Shown here piece by piece: positions 1 through 5,905 of a DNA stretch of 5,955 nt (positions are counted from its first letter, which is position 1; every line of letters begins with the position of its first letter). The notes beneath the pieces were generated by a model. That model saw only the letters and a program-made list of their open reading frames with translations. It ran no database searches and was not told the origin of the DNA. A program made the translations under genes and the position numbers. The stretch is from NCBI GenBank assembly GCA_003353825.1, contig PIVW01000371.1:1-5955 (forward strand), read 5' to 3'. The DNA is from Chloroflexota bacterium. Its GTDB lineage: Bacteria; Chloroflexota; Anaerolineae; J102.

Positions 1-1
1 A

Positions 2-226
2 CGTGAATGGGCTTGGGAACTCATCCCTCGCCCCGACTCCCTGCGCGACACAGTTAGTGCTTTGGCGCACGTTGACCCTTATGAATTCTCGCAAGAACGG
101 CTACGTATTCGCCAACACCTTGACCGCTTCAGGCTTCACACCCGTTCTGCAAAACGATCTCGGGCACAACTCAATCAGCTAGTGCTACGCTGGTTTGCTC
201 TGCCCATAATTGATTCCTCGCAGTAA
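2..226 (+). CDS. 3' end of an unidentified gene (possible mobile-element protein), partial
   Basis: An open frame runs in from the left edge for 74 codons and stops at TAA (224-226). The visible peptide is rich in Arg and Leu, begins REWAWELIPRPDSLRD, and has a basic helical tail with RSAKRSRAQLNQLVLRWFAL. A second frame is open to about 182, but its product (many Ser, Thr and Asn, no regular helix pattern) looks less like protein, so this frame is preferred. I do not recognise the family. Two context points make a transposase or integrase C-terminus plausible: the stop lies about 50 bases before an IS-end-like sequence, and the next gene is truncated exactly there. The tail does not resemble the C-termini I know for IS256, IS4 or TnpB proteins. 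The 5' part lies outside the window, so domain content cannot be judged. Confidence 0.45.
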   Translation, partial: REWAWELIPRPDSLRDTVSALAHVDPYEFSQERLRIRQHLDRFRLHTRSAKRSRAQLNQLVLRWFALPIIDSSQ

Positions 227-248
227 CTTTTGCGGTATTGCGGTTTAA

Positions 249-276
249 GTCATTAATCAATTTTACTGACACTCCC
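249..276 (-). mobile_element. putative insertion-sequence terminus
   Basis: Read on the minus strand from 276, the sequence starts GGGAGTGTCAGTAAAAT and continues AT-rich. A GG(G)..TGTC....AAAAT start is reminiscent of terminal inverted repeats of IS256/mutator-type elements. It lies between the stop of the partial gene at 226 and the first base of TPR-like coding sequence at about 277, which is where an element end would be expected. The partner repeat and any target duplication would be left of the window, so this rests on position and one short motif. The peptide upstream does not look like an IS256 transposase, which weakens a specific family call. Confidence 0.35.
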
Positions 277-307
277 TGCCTCTACAGGCAGAGGGCGAGT
301 TCGCCCT
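276..307. repeat. two adjacent perfect small hairpins
   Basis: CTGCCT-CTAC-AGGCAG (276-291) is a 6-bp stem with a 4-base loop. It is followed directly by AGGGCG-AGTT-CGCCCT (292-307), again a 6-bp stem with a 4-base loop. Both lie at the junction between the putative element end and the TPR-like reading frame. They are also readable as codons for LQAEGEFAL, which fits a TPR helix turn, so they may be coincidental coding sequence rather than a functional site. Confidence 0.4.
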
Positions 308-791
308 GGTCAATCAGAAACTGGAATCAACGCTGGAATTATCGGGACAACCTGTCAAACGCGGGACCATGGCGCATGAGCATATTGTGTACATGATGTT
401 AACCGACTCGGCCGCGCAAGCATCCGACCCCATTGCCATAAGGCGCTATGTCCCACAATTACAAGCGTTGGCCGAAAGAGATGGACATCAATCTTACCTG
501 GCTGTCGCCCATCGCGCCTGGGGTGTCGTTCACCGGCTGGAGGGCGATTACACCGAAGCTGAGGGTCGGCTGTCACAAGCATTGGCGGTCTTTGAGGAAA
601 GGGGCGCCCTTTGGCAGATCGGGCGCACCTTATATGAAATGGCGAAGTTGGATCTGGCTCGTTCGGACCTGGACGCTGCGTTTGACCATTTTTCGCGGGC
701 CCAGGCCGAGTTTGAGGCGGTCGGCGCCAAACCAGATGTCGAGCGAACACGCACAGCATTTGAAACGAAGTCTTTTGCCGCCAGTAGTTGA
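277..791 (+). pseudogene. 5'-truncated TPR protein remnant
   Basis: The frame is open from 270 (after TGA at 267-269) to TGA at 789-791. Recognisable TPR-like helix pairs begin at once with LQAEGEFALVNQKLE. Clear repeats follow: AHRAWGVVHRLEGDYTEAEGRLSQALAVFEE, then the shorter pair RTLYEMAKLDLARSDLDAAFDHFSRAQAEFEAVGA. TPR repeats are protein-interaction scaffolds. This tail, ending shortly after a ..VERTRTAF segment, is typical of the C-terminus of large multidomain regulators (AAA ATPase or nucleotide-cyclase type) found in Chloroflexota, which run to many hundreds of residues. The only in-frame start codon is ATG at 369, a 140-residue product without a convincing ribosome binding site, and TPR-like sequence extends upstream of it. 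No ATG, GTG or TTG lies between 270 and 369. I therefore read it as a fragment cut at about 276, probably by insertion. Expression as a short 140-residue protein from 369 cannot be excluded. Confidence 0.6.
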
Positions 792-819
792 TTGCATATA
801 CTATGTAATCGCCTAGAAA

Positions 820-834
820 TAACTGCCGCAGTTA
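820..834. repeat. small inverted repeat downstream of the TPR remnant
   Basis: TAACTG-CCG-CAGTTA forms a perfect 6-bp stem with a 3-base loop, 29 bases after the TPR stop codon. No T-run follows it on either strand, so it is a poor candidate for an intrinsic terminator. Confidence 0.35.
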
Positions 835-845
835 ACTTGTGGACG

Positions 846-903
846 AGAGATTGGTTGATTGAGAGATTGAAACATCACTGAACGATCTCAATCTCCAATC
901 TCT
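846..903. repeat. 17-bp imperfect hairpin made of GAGAGATTG units
   Basis: AGAGATTGG (846-854) pairs with CCAATCTCT (895-903), and GATTGAGA (857-864) pairs with TCTCAATC (886-893). Only a 2:1 internal bulge separates the two stems, and the loop is 21 bases. The left arm contains GAGAGATTG twice (845-853 and 861-869). It lies in the non-coding space between a + strand gene end (791) and a - strand gene end (941), where it could act as a bidirectional transcription stop or be a copy of a dispersed intergenic repeat. There is no U-tract after it on either strand, so intrinsic termination would be weak. Confidence 0.6.
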
Positions 904-940
904 TATACGCCAAGAACGGGAAGTTATTTTTAGACGTGCA

Positions 941-1260
941 CTAAGTCAATTCGTATGCTTCGACAGCAACTGGAAGCATCTGCGTCAGACGATGGCCCAC
1001 AGCAGGCTATCCAATAAGAACGGCGCTTATTACCTCCTCGCGCGAGGCCCTGGCTTGCTTCGCAGCCCGAACCGAAAGGGAATGCCACTCTCGGCGCCGA
1101 CGGCAGCCAATACGGCCAGGTAGGCAAGCGCAGATGTCTTCGGTTCTAGTGCGTTGGCCTGAGAGAGTTCCTGAACCATGCCACCCCAGGCTTGGGCGTG
1201 CTCCGGAGCCTCAGTCATAAAAGTCTGAAATGCGCCGCTAATGAGTGATTTGTTGGACAT
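941..1260 (-). pseudogene. carboxymuconolactone decarboxylase-like (AhpD-like) family protein, frameshifted
   Basis: The start is ATG at 1260, preceded at 4 bases by a strong AGGAGG. The N-terminus reads as a small CMD-family protein, with EPKTSALAYLAVLAAVGAESGIPF as the helical core. The frame then ends early at TAA (1032-1030). If one base is restored near 1061-1064, the frame continues as GLAKQARASREEVISAVLIG, meets TAG at 1009-1007 where the family usually has a Leu codon (one base from TTG), and goes on as PAVGHRLTQMLPVAVEAYELT to TAG at 943-941. The repaired product would be about 106 residues, the normal size for this small subfamily. The usual FHV segment reads FRF, so a conserved His also appears lost. 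Members are helical oligomers; several use a Cys/His relay as peroxidase partners, but this subtype lacks the CxxC, so its reaction is unknown. Two independent lesions argue against a single sequencing error. Confidence 0.85.
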
Positions 1261-1264
1261 CGTT

Positions 1265-1270
1265 CCTCCT
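1265..1270 (-). promoter_or_regulatory. ribosome binding site of the CMD-like pseudogene
   Basis: AGGAGG on the minus strand sits 4 bases before ATG at 1260. It is the clearest Shine-Dalgarno in the window after the one at 5900, and it fixes the start of the broken gene. Its preservation suggests that the decay is recent. Confidence 0.75.
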
Positions 1271-1332
1271 GGTTAATTGGATAGTCTATTTCTTGGAAAA
1301 ACCTAAACCTAAAAACAGCCTTTCGCTTTACT

Positions 1333-4300
1333 TCAGTCAGACACCTCAACTCGGGCCAGCAACCAAGTCAGGATAGTGTCCAGGAATTCGGGCGTGAATT
1401 CATTGGCTAGGGCAGCATATTCATCGACACCCCCCGTGTCCGCCTCTTGAAACAGGTGATTTGCCTTGGGGAATACCACCACCGTCACATCCTCATTACC
1501 TGCCTCCGCCAGAGCGGCTTCTAAGGCAGGTCGGTTCTGTTCGACATCGACCTGTACATCCAGATCACCGAATAAAGCCAGGACCGGCACTGTGATCGTA
1601 CTCCAGTCTTCGCCGGGATTGTGGTCGATGAAAAACTGGAGCCAGGGGCTTTCTGCTTGCGCCATCAGGGCCGCTTTTTGTTGAGCTTTTAGCGCATCCA
1701 AATCACCCAAACCAGCTTTTTCTTCATCTGATAGAGCAGCGATGTTCTCATCGATCAGATCCTCCAAGAACTGATCGAGCGCATCCCAATCTTTGGCGCG
1801 GATAATGTCCAGATTTTCACGTTGATTATCGACGGTCCTGGCTACTTCTTCGTCACTGGCGCCGGAAGCCTGCATGAGGCGTTCGCTTTGTTTGGTGAGC
1901 AGGTCATAGCCGTCGACAGCGGTGCCTGACATGGAGATCACGTAGGCGATATCGGCGTTATCTGCGGCAAGCATGGCGGCGATAATAGCGCCTTCGCTGT
2001 GTCCGAGCAGGCCGATCTGCTCTGGGGCGATTTCCTCCTGATTACTCAGGTAGAACCAGGCTGCCTCTGCATCTTCGGCGAAATCGAAGCTGATAGCGTT
2101 GCTAGGATCGCCGGTGGAGGCGCCAACGCCGCGGTCATCATAGCGCAATACGGCGATGCCGTTAGAGGCGAGATGCTCGGCGATCAGCTGGAAAGGCTTG
2201 ATAGGTATCCCGGGTAGGGTCTCATCACGGTCTTGCTGGCCACTACCACTAATAAGGACCACAGCCGGGTGAGGACCATCGCCAGCAGGAAGGGATAGAG
2301 TACCAGCCAAGGTGATATCTCCGTTTTCAAACATCACTTCCTCGTCGCTGAACGACTTGGTTTCTGTTTCGACAGGCTCATCTATCGGAGCCTCTTCAGT
2401 CTCTTCAGCTCTTATGACCGACTCAATGGCAGGCAAATAGATATCCTTATACAAACTCTCTCTCTCATCCAGCACAGCCTGCATGATTACGATAATGGTG
2501 GCGCTATCGTCGTAAGCTGTGGTGGCGACGTCGACGCCGAATCCCTGCACCTCGATCTCGTGCAAAAGCCAGGTGAAAGCCTCTGTGGTTATCTCGCCGG
2601 TTGGTTCAGGTTTTTCGTCCAGACTGAGCTGCGCCATTAGAACTTCAATGAATTCATCGGATGTCATCGGTAAGAACTCGTAAATTAGCGCCGTATTATC
2701 AAGCGCGTTCTCGCCTCGAACAAAGGTTCCTGGTGCAGGTTCATTCCAGCCAACAGGGGCGGCGGCCTGCAATCCCAATTCTGCATTCGTGAAGGGCTTG
2801 AAACGAATCTCCCCTTGATCTTCTTTAGGCAGGTCAAAAACCACGGGTGGAAGTTCATCGACGCAAGTGGAAGGTGGCGCTGACATAGGATCATTCAGGA
2901 AGGCCAATACCATGCTGCGAGCGCAAGCGTTGGATATGGTGACGCTATGGCCGACACCGGGAAACTCGTAAAAGTGGCTATTGCTCAGATGTTCTGCCAC
3001 CAGCCGGCCATACTCCGGCGGTGTGATCGGATCGAATTCCCCAGCCAGGATCAAAGCGGGGATATCACTCTCCACCGGATTTTTCACAGAAGGATCGGCT
3101 AACTCGACCGGCCAGTTCTCACAGATGCCAAAGACACCGTATTCGATGATAGTCTCTGGATCGGCCCTGTCTTGCAAGACGTCTGGTAGGTCCTTGCGGA
3201 TGGTAAGATACTCTTGCGGCGTGCGGCCCAAGAGGTCATCGGTGCAGAGTACCGACATCTCCATCCCCCGGCTCAGAGCAGATATCAAAATGAGTTTACG
3301 CTCGGTCAACTGCGTCATCAGTTCATAGTCGCCGTCGGCAATATCGTAAATTGCTTGAGGTAAAACCGGGATGATCTGAGTCTGATAGAGAAAGACGAAC
3401 AAGTTGCTGAAAATCGCGTCGCCTGTGAGGAGCGCGTCATAGGTTACGCCATCCACAGGATGAGTGACCTGGATCGAGACCGGATTTTCGTTCAGGTCTG
3501 CGATGACATCGAAGAGTACCTCTTGTAGATCGGGATAGGCAGTGTTGCAGGCCTCATCGCTTGCGCATACCTCCAGCAGGTGTAAGACGGCATTAGTGGC
3601 GGTGGTGGCAGAATCGACGAAGATACTCTTTTCTGCAGGCAAGGTCGAGTCGATGATAACGCTGCGGATGCCCTCAGGGTGGTCGCGCATGACTGCCTGA
3701 GCGAGCAGTGAACCGTAAGACCCGCCCAACAAATTCACCTGCTCATAACCAAGGGCCTGGCGGATGGCATCTACATCGGCTGCGTTTTCGGTGGTTGTGA
3801 AGGCCGCCAGATTGTAGCCTTCCTCTTCGAGCCGCTCCTTGCAGTCCATCCAAGCATCAAATTGCAGGATCAAGGATTCTTCTTGATCCTGTACCGCCAA
3901 CATGTCGATCATCATCTGCTCGAATTCGGGACATTCCAGAGCAGGTTCAGAGTAGCCGACGCCGCGCTGATCGAAGACGATCAGGTCACGGTTTTCGGCG
4001 AGCCCAGCCAACACACTTGTCAACACGATAGCGCTGTCCACTGTTTTCTCTCCCGGTCCACCGGCGAGCAACATCAGTGGATCGGGCGATCGCTCAGGAC
4101 TTTGATTTTGAAATCGTGCAACAGCCAAGCTGATCGTTTCCAGGTCTTCGGGATCACTTCGATCTTCCGGGACAATTACGAAACCGCAGTGGACGTCGCT
4201 TCCTTCCTCCATGTCTGGTGGCAGAGGAAATGGGCAGGGTGCTTGTTCAAACACCGGTTCGAGTTGGGATACAGGTTCGGGTTCTGGCTCTGCCGTCGGT

Positions 4301-4425
4301 GCGTTCTCGACCGTTGTGGTACTCTCTGGCACCGGAGCAGGCGTGTCAATCGCTGGCGCTACACACGCTGTAACGAGCACCATGGCCAGTAAGAATGTTG
4401 CGAGGATAAAACCTAGGCGATTCAT
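1333..4425 (-). CDS. lipoprotein with two alpha/beta hydrolase domains (TAP-like S33 peptidase + esterase/dienelactone-hydrolase-like)
   Basis: The product is 1030 residues. I start it at ATG 4425, not at the upstream TTG 4467 or ATG 4464, because a normal lipoprotein signal begins there (MNRLGFILATFLLAMVLVTAC, lipobox VTAC, lipidated Cys21) and AAGGA lies 7 bases ahead. A Pro/Glu/Thr linker follows (about 22-57). Domain 1 (about 60-530) resembles tripeptidyl-aminopeptidase-like hydrolases: oxyanion GGPG at 122-125, DQRGVGYSEP at 152-161, nucleophile GGSYG with Ser236, Asp465 in GEFDPITPP, His493 in GVGHS. It carries ten cysteines besides Cys21, enough for five disulfides. A central region (about 539-676) is alpha/beta and unassigned, vaguely like small PsbP/DUF1795-type lipoprotein domains. 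Domain 2 (about 691-1030) is a dienelactone-hydrolase/S9-type esterase: SGSGQQDRDE, RYDDRGVG, GHSEG with Ser810, probable Asp956, and His990 in NHLFQ. It has no cysteine. Both triads look complete. Likely role: peptide or ester hydrolysis at the outer face of the membrane; substrates are not deducible. Confidence 0.9.
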   Translation of the reverse strand: MNRLGFILATFLLAMVLVTACVAPAIDTPAPVPESTTTVENAPTAEPEPEPVSQLEPVFEQAPCPFPLPPDMEEGSDVHCGFVIVPEDRSDPEDLETISLAVARFQNQSPERSPDPLMLLAGGPGEKTVDSAIVLTSVLAGLAENRDLIVFDQRGVGYSEPALECPEFEQMMIDMLAVQDQEESLILQFDAWMDCKERLEEEGYNLAAFTTTENAADVDAIRQALGYEQVNLLGGSYGSLLAQAVMRDHPEGIRSVIIDSTLPAEKSIFVDSATTATNAVLHLLEVCASDEACNTAYPDLQEVLFDVIADLNENPVSIQVTHPVDGVTYDALLTGDAIFSNLFVFLYQTQIIPVLPQAIYDIADGDYELMTQLTERKLILISALSRGMEMSVLCTDDLLGRTPQEYLTIRKDLPDVLQDRADPETIIEYGVFGICENWPVELADPSVKNPVESDIPALILAGEFDPITPPEYGRLVAEHLSNSHFYEFPGVGHSVTISNACARSMVLAFLNDPMSAPPSTCVDELPPVVFDLPKEDQGEIRFKPFTNAELGLQAAAPVGWNEPAPGTFVRGENALDNTALIYEFLPMTSDEFIEVLMAQLSLDEKPEPTGEITTEAFTWLLHEIEVQGFGVDVATTAYDDSATIIVIMQAVLDERESLYKDIYLPAIESVIRAEETEEAPIDEPVETETKSFSDEEVMFENGDITLAGTLSLPAGDGPHPAVVLISGSGQQDRDETLPGIPIKPFQLIAEHLASNGIAVLRYDDRGVGASTGDPSNAISFDFAEDAEAAWFYLSNQEEIAPEQIGLLGHSEGAIIAAMLAADNADIAYVISMSGTAVDGYDLLTKQSERLMQASGASDEEVARTVDNQRENLDIIRAKDWDALDQFLEDLIDENIAALSDEEKAGLGDLDALKAQQKAALMAQAESPWLQFFIDHNPGEDWSTITVPVLALFGDLDVQVDVEQNRPALEAALAEAGNEDVTVVVFPKANHLFQEADTGGVDEYAALANEFTPEFLDTILTWLLARVEVSD

Positions 4426-4432
4426 GTTGGGG

Positions 4433-4437
4433 TCCTT
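4433..4437 (-). promoter_or_regulatory. ribosome binding site deciding the lipoprotein start
   Basis: AAGGA on the minus strand lies 7 bases before ATG at 4425. It supports this start over the TTG/ATG pair at 4467/4464, which would add 14 or 13 polar residues in front of the signal peptide. Confidence 0.65.
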
Positions 4438-4490
4438 GGAGTGTACAGAAAGCCGTTTGCCCATCAATCGTGCATCAACTGGGACGGCTC

Positions 4491-4520
4491 AAGATATAAA
4501 AGTATATCATCACGTGTGAA
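4491..4520 (-). promoter_or_regulatory. possible promoter of the double-hydrolase gene with overlapping palindrome
   Basis: On the minus strand TTCACA (4520-4515) could serve as a -35 box (5 of 6 to TTGACA). TATATC (4498-4493) after 16 bases, or TATCTT (4496-4491) after 18, could be the -10. The -10 area overlaps GATATA-CTTT-TATATC (4508-4493 read on the minus strand), a perfect 6-bp palindrome that could be an operator. Transcription would begin about 60 bases before the ATG. The boxes are only fair matches, and promoters of this lineage are poorly defined. Confidence 0.3.
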
Positions 4521-4527
4521 GCTCTTA

Positions 4528-5265
4528 CTACCGGGATGCATGGTGATAACTACTGGAAAACTCGGCGCCGCCTTGGAGATCACGCAAAAACCGAGCCAAG
4601 CCAGCCGTCTTGGCAGTACTCAGCCAGCGGGCAACTTCCTGTTTTGCCGCGAGATAAGCAGCCCGATCGTGACTACGAATTCGACCGTGGGCCTCGATCT
4701 CGCTGAGGGCGCTGTGGACCTGATTCGGTTCGAGTGAAAGCAGAGGGTAGCGGTAATCGACCTGGACTGCAAGTCCTTCATCAAACCAATTGGGGATTCG
4801 ACGCCACTGCCAGTAGCCGACGTGTGCTACGAATTCGGCATGGGCTAGTTCATGTGCGAGCACGTCTGTGTTTATCCCACCTGGTCCCACGACGATGTGG
4901 GTACCAAGTGCCGTTATTCTGGTAAGTCCAGGGCTGTTTGGTGAACTGCTGCCACCATAGGTTTTCATCACATCTTGCCTGTATCCGGCAATGATCACAG
5001 GCTTTGCTCGTCTCTCGCCATACAGATCAGCCACGCGCTCTTGTGCCTCGATGATGGTAGCAACAACACGCTGTTTCGCAGAATCAGGCATGGAGGAATC
5101 CACGAATATGTTGTCGGAAATCTCCTCGAATGCTGACCATTTCACGAGCAAGCATCTGGCCGCGGCTGGTCTAGTCAGACCGCCAACTATAACCAGAAAG
5201 ATCAGGGACGCAGATAGCGTTAGCGACACACGGATGAATAATGATCTAGCCTGACTACGATTCAT
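4528..5265 (-). CDS. secreted or membrane-anchored HEXXH zinc metallopeptidase (peptidase MA-like)
   Basis: The product is 245 residues from ATG 5265. The N-terminus has basic residues, then a hydrophobic stretch (about 13-30, VSLTLSASLIFLVIVGGL) and RPAAA-R, so it is either exported with cleavage near residue 36 or stays as a single-pass anchor. The active site is HELAH (His138, Glu139, His142), followed by WFDEGLAVQVD, where Glu163 is the expected third zinc ligand. This is the gluzincin pattern of peptidase-MA-like proteins. The remainder is mixed alpha/beta and ends with a helical, basic segment. The likely function is extracytoplasmic proteolysis or protein processing; the target is unknown. 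The frame is also open upstream to TTG at 5328, which overlaps the TGA of the preceding gene (TTGA) and would add 21 residues including four Cys. I prefer 5265 because it gives a normal signal, although neither start has a clear Shine-Dalgarno. Translational coupling to the upstream membrane-protein gene is possible. Confidence 0.85.
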   Translation of the reverse strand: MNRSQARSLFIRVSLTLSASLIFLVIVGGLTRPAAARCLLVKWSAFEEISDNIFVDSSMPDSAKQRVVATIIEAQERVADLYGERRAKPVIIAGYRQDVMKTYGGSSSPNSPGLTRITALGTHIVVGPGGINTDVLAHELAHAEFVAHVGYWQWRRIPNWFDEGLAVQVDYRYPLLSLEPNQVHSALSEIEAHGRIRSHDRAAYLAAKQEVARWLSTAKTAGLARFLRDLQGGAEFSSSYHHASR

Positions 5266-5276
5266 CGTACATTGAC

Positions 5277-5290
5277 CCAAGAGGTCTTGG
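5277..5290 (-). other. small hairpin just before the metallopeptidase start
   Basis: In the transcript CCAAG-ACCT-CTTGG forms a 5-bp stem with a 4-base loop, ending 11 bases before ATG 5265, where a Shine-Dalgarno would be expected. It could influence initiation, but the stem is short. Confidence 0.25.
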
Positions 5291-5324
5291 ACACAGGAGT
5301 GTTCACAGCTATGCTGGTGCGATA

Positions 5325-5891
5325 TCAAGCGCTATAGGTATTGCCGTCAGCGGCCTCTGTCGGTAAGAGTTGCCTCAATTTCCGAATCATCATCCAGGCA
5401 AGAATCAGAAATGCTATGCCTAAAACGAATCTGAAGAGCATCGACGTCATAGGGATAATCGTGCTCTGCAACGTTGCCAGAGTCTGTGCCGAGAGTTCTT
5501 GTCCCGCCAGCCATTGGGGGTTAAGGCCGAAGATCGAGGCGCCGAAGATCATTTGGAATAGAATCCAAGATGCAAAAAAGGTTAATGCCAGGTCAGCCCA
5601 TTGAGCGTAAGGATGCCAACGGCCTGAAATCAACAGAAAAGCACCAAGGATGAATGTAAAAGCCCAGTATAGGTTCAACCAGGGGAGGTAATCGTACAGT
5701 CCAGGGCTGAGTAAGGGCACAAAGGTTGAGGGATCCAAAGCGCTGATAACGATGCCGATCTTATGGGGAAAGTAATTGATAAACGCTGCTACAAAAACGA
5801 TGCTGCCCATGCCTAGCATGATAGCGACGGGCTGAATACGTTCATTCTCGTTGTGGATTTGAGAGTTTCTACTTGGCCAAAATGTAATCAT
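5325..5891 (-). CDS. four-helix integral membrane protein, unassigned (HAAS membrane-half-like)
   Basis: The product is 188 residues from ATG 5891, with GAGGAG 8 bases ahead and an in-frame TGA (5906-5904) just upstream, so no earlier start is possible. Four hydrophobic segments are visible at about 22-42, 69-89, 100-121 and 148-169. The N-terminal 20 residues are polar, and the C-terminus is short and basic (RKLRQLL) then polar. The layout, with an aromatic LPWLNLYWAFTFILGAFLL helix, then GRWHPYAQWADLAL, then a helix ending in RKLRQLL, resembles the membrane half of Chloroflexota HAAS-domain proteins. The usual cytosolic helical N-terminal domain of about 80-90 residues is absent. I do not claim a function. 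It lies directly upstream of the metallopeptidase with a 59-base gap to the preferred start, or a 3-base overlap with the alternative start, and is probably in the same transcript. It could be a membrane partner or regulator of that peptidase, but this is inference from position. Confidence 0.75.
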   Translation of the reverse strand: MITFWPSRNSQIHNENERIQPVAIMLGMGSIVFVAAFINYFPHKIGIVISALDPSTFVPLLSPGLYDYLPWLNLYWAFTFILGAFLLISGRWHPYAQWADLALTFFASWILFQMIFGASIFGLNPQWLAGQELSAQTLATLQSTIIPMTSMLFRFVLGIAFLILAWMMIRKLRQLLPTEAADGNTYSA

Positions 5892-5899
5892 AGTGCGTT

Positions 5900-5905
5900 C
5901 TCCTC
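5900..5905 (-). promoter_or_regulatory. ribosome binding site of the membrane-protein gene
   Basis: GAGGAG on the minus strand is 8 bases before ATG 5891 and overlaps the in-frame TGA at 5906-5904. The remaining bases to the window edge (5908-5955) can be read as 15 codons ending in TAA, so a gene upstream in the same operon is possible but too short to judge. Confidence 0.7.

Noticed and set aside
3..182. A second open frame on the + strand overlapping the first partial gene
   Set aside because: Its product has irregular composition rich in Ser, Thr and Asn and no helix pattern, whereas the other frame looks like a normal protein and runs further.
1300..1332. Possible terminator after the double-hydrolase gene (AGCGAAAGGCTGTTTTT on the minus strand)
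   Set aside because: The stem is only 3 bp (AGC/GCT). The T-run alone is not enough.
4081..4096. GCGATCGC octamer like the cyanobacterial HIP1 repeat
   Set aside because: It is a single occurrence inside coding sequence, so chance is sufficient and it does not indicate a cyanobacterium.
3862..4392. A 176-codon + strand open frame opposite the lipoprotein gene
   Set aside because: It is an antisense shadow of the hydrolase coding sequence. It lacks a ribosome binding site, and its composition (many Trp, Cys and Arg) is not protein-like.
4426..4467. Longer start (TTG 4467 or ATG 4464) for the double-hydrolase lipoprotein
   Set aside because: It would put 13-14 polar residues ahead of a textbook lipoprotein signal, and the ribosome binding site fits ATG 4425.
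4440..4467. TTGATG (4467-4462) and TACACT (4445-4440) spaced 16 bases on the minus strand as a promoter
   Set aside because: The box matches are fair, but the transcript would start at about 4433, removing most of the ribosome binding site. It would have to be nearly leaderless, so it is less likely than the upstream candidate.
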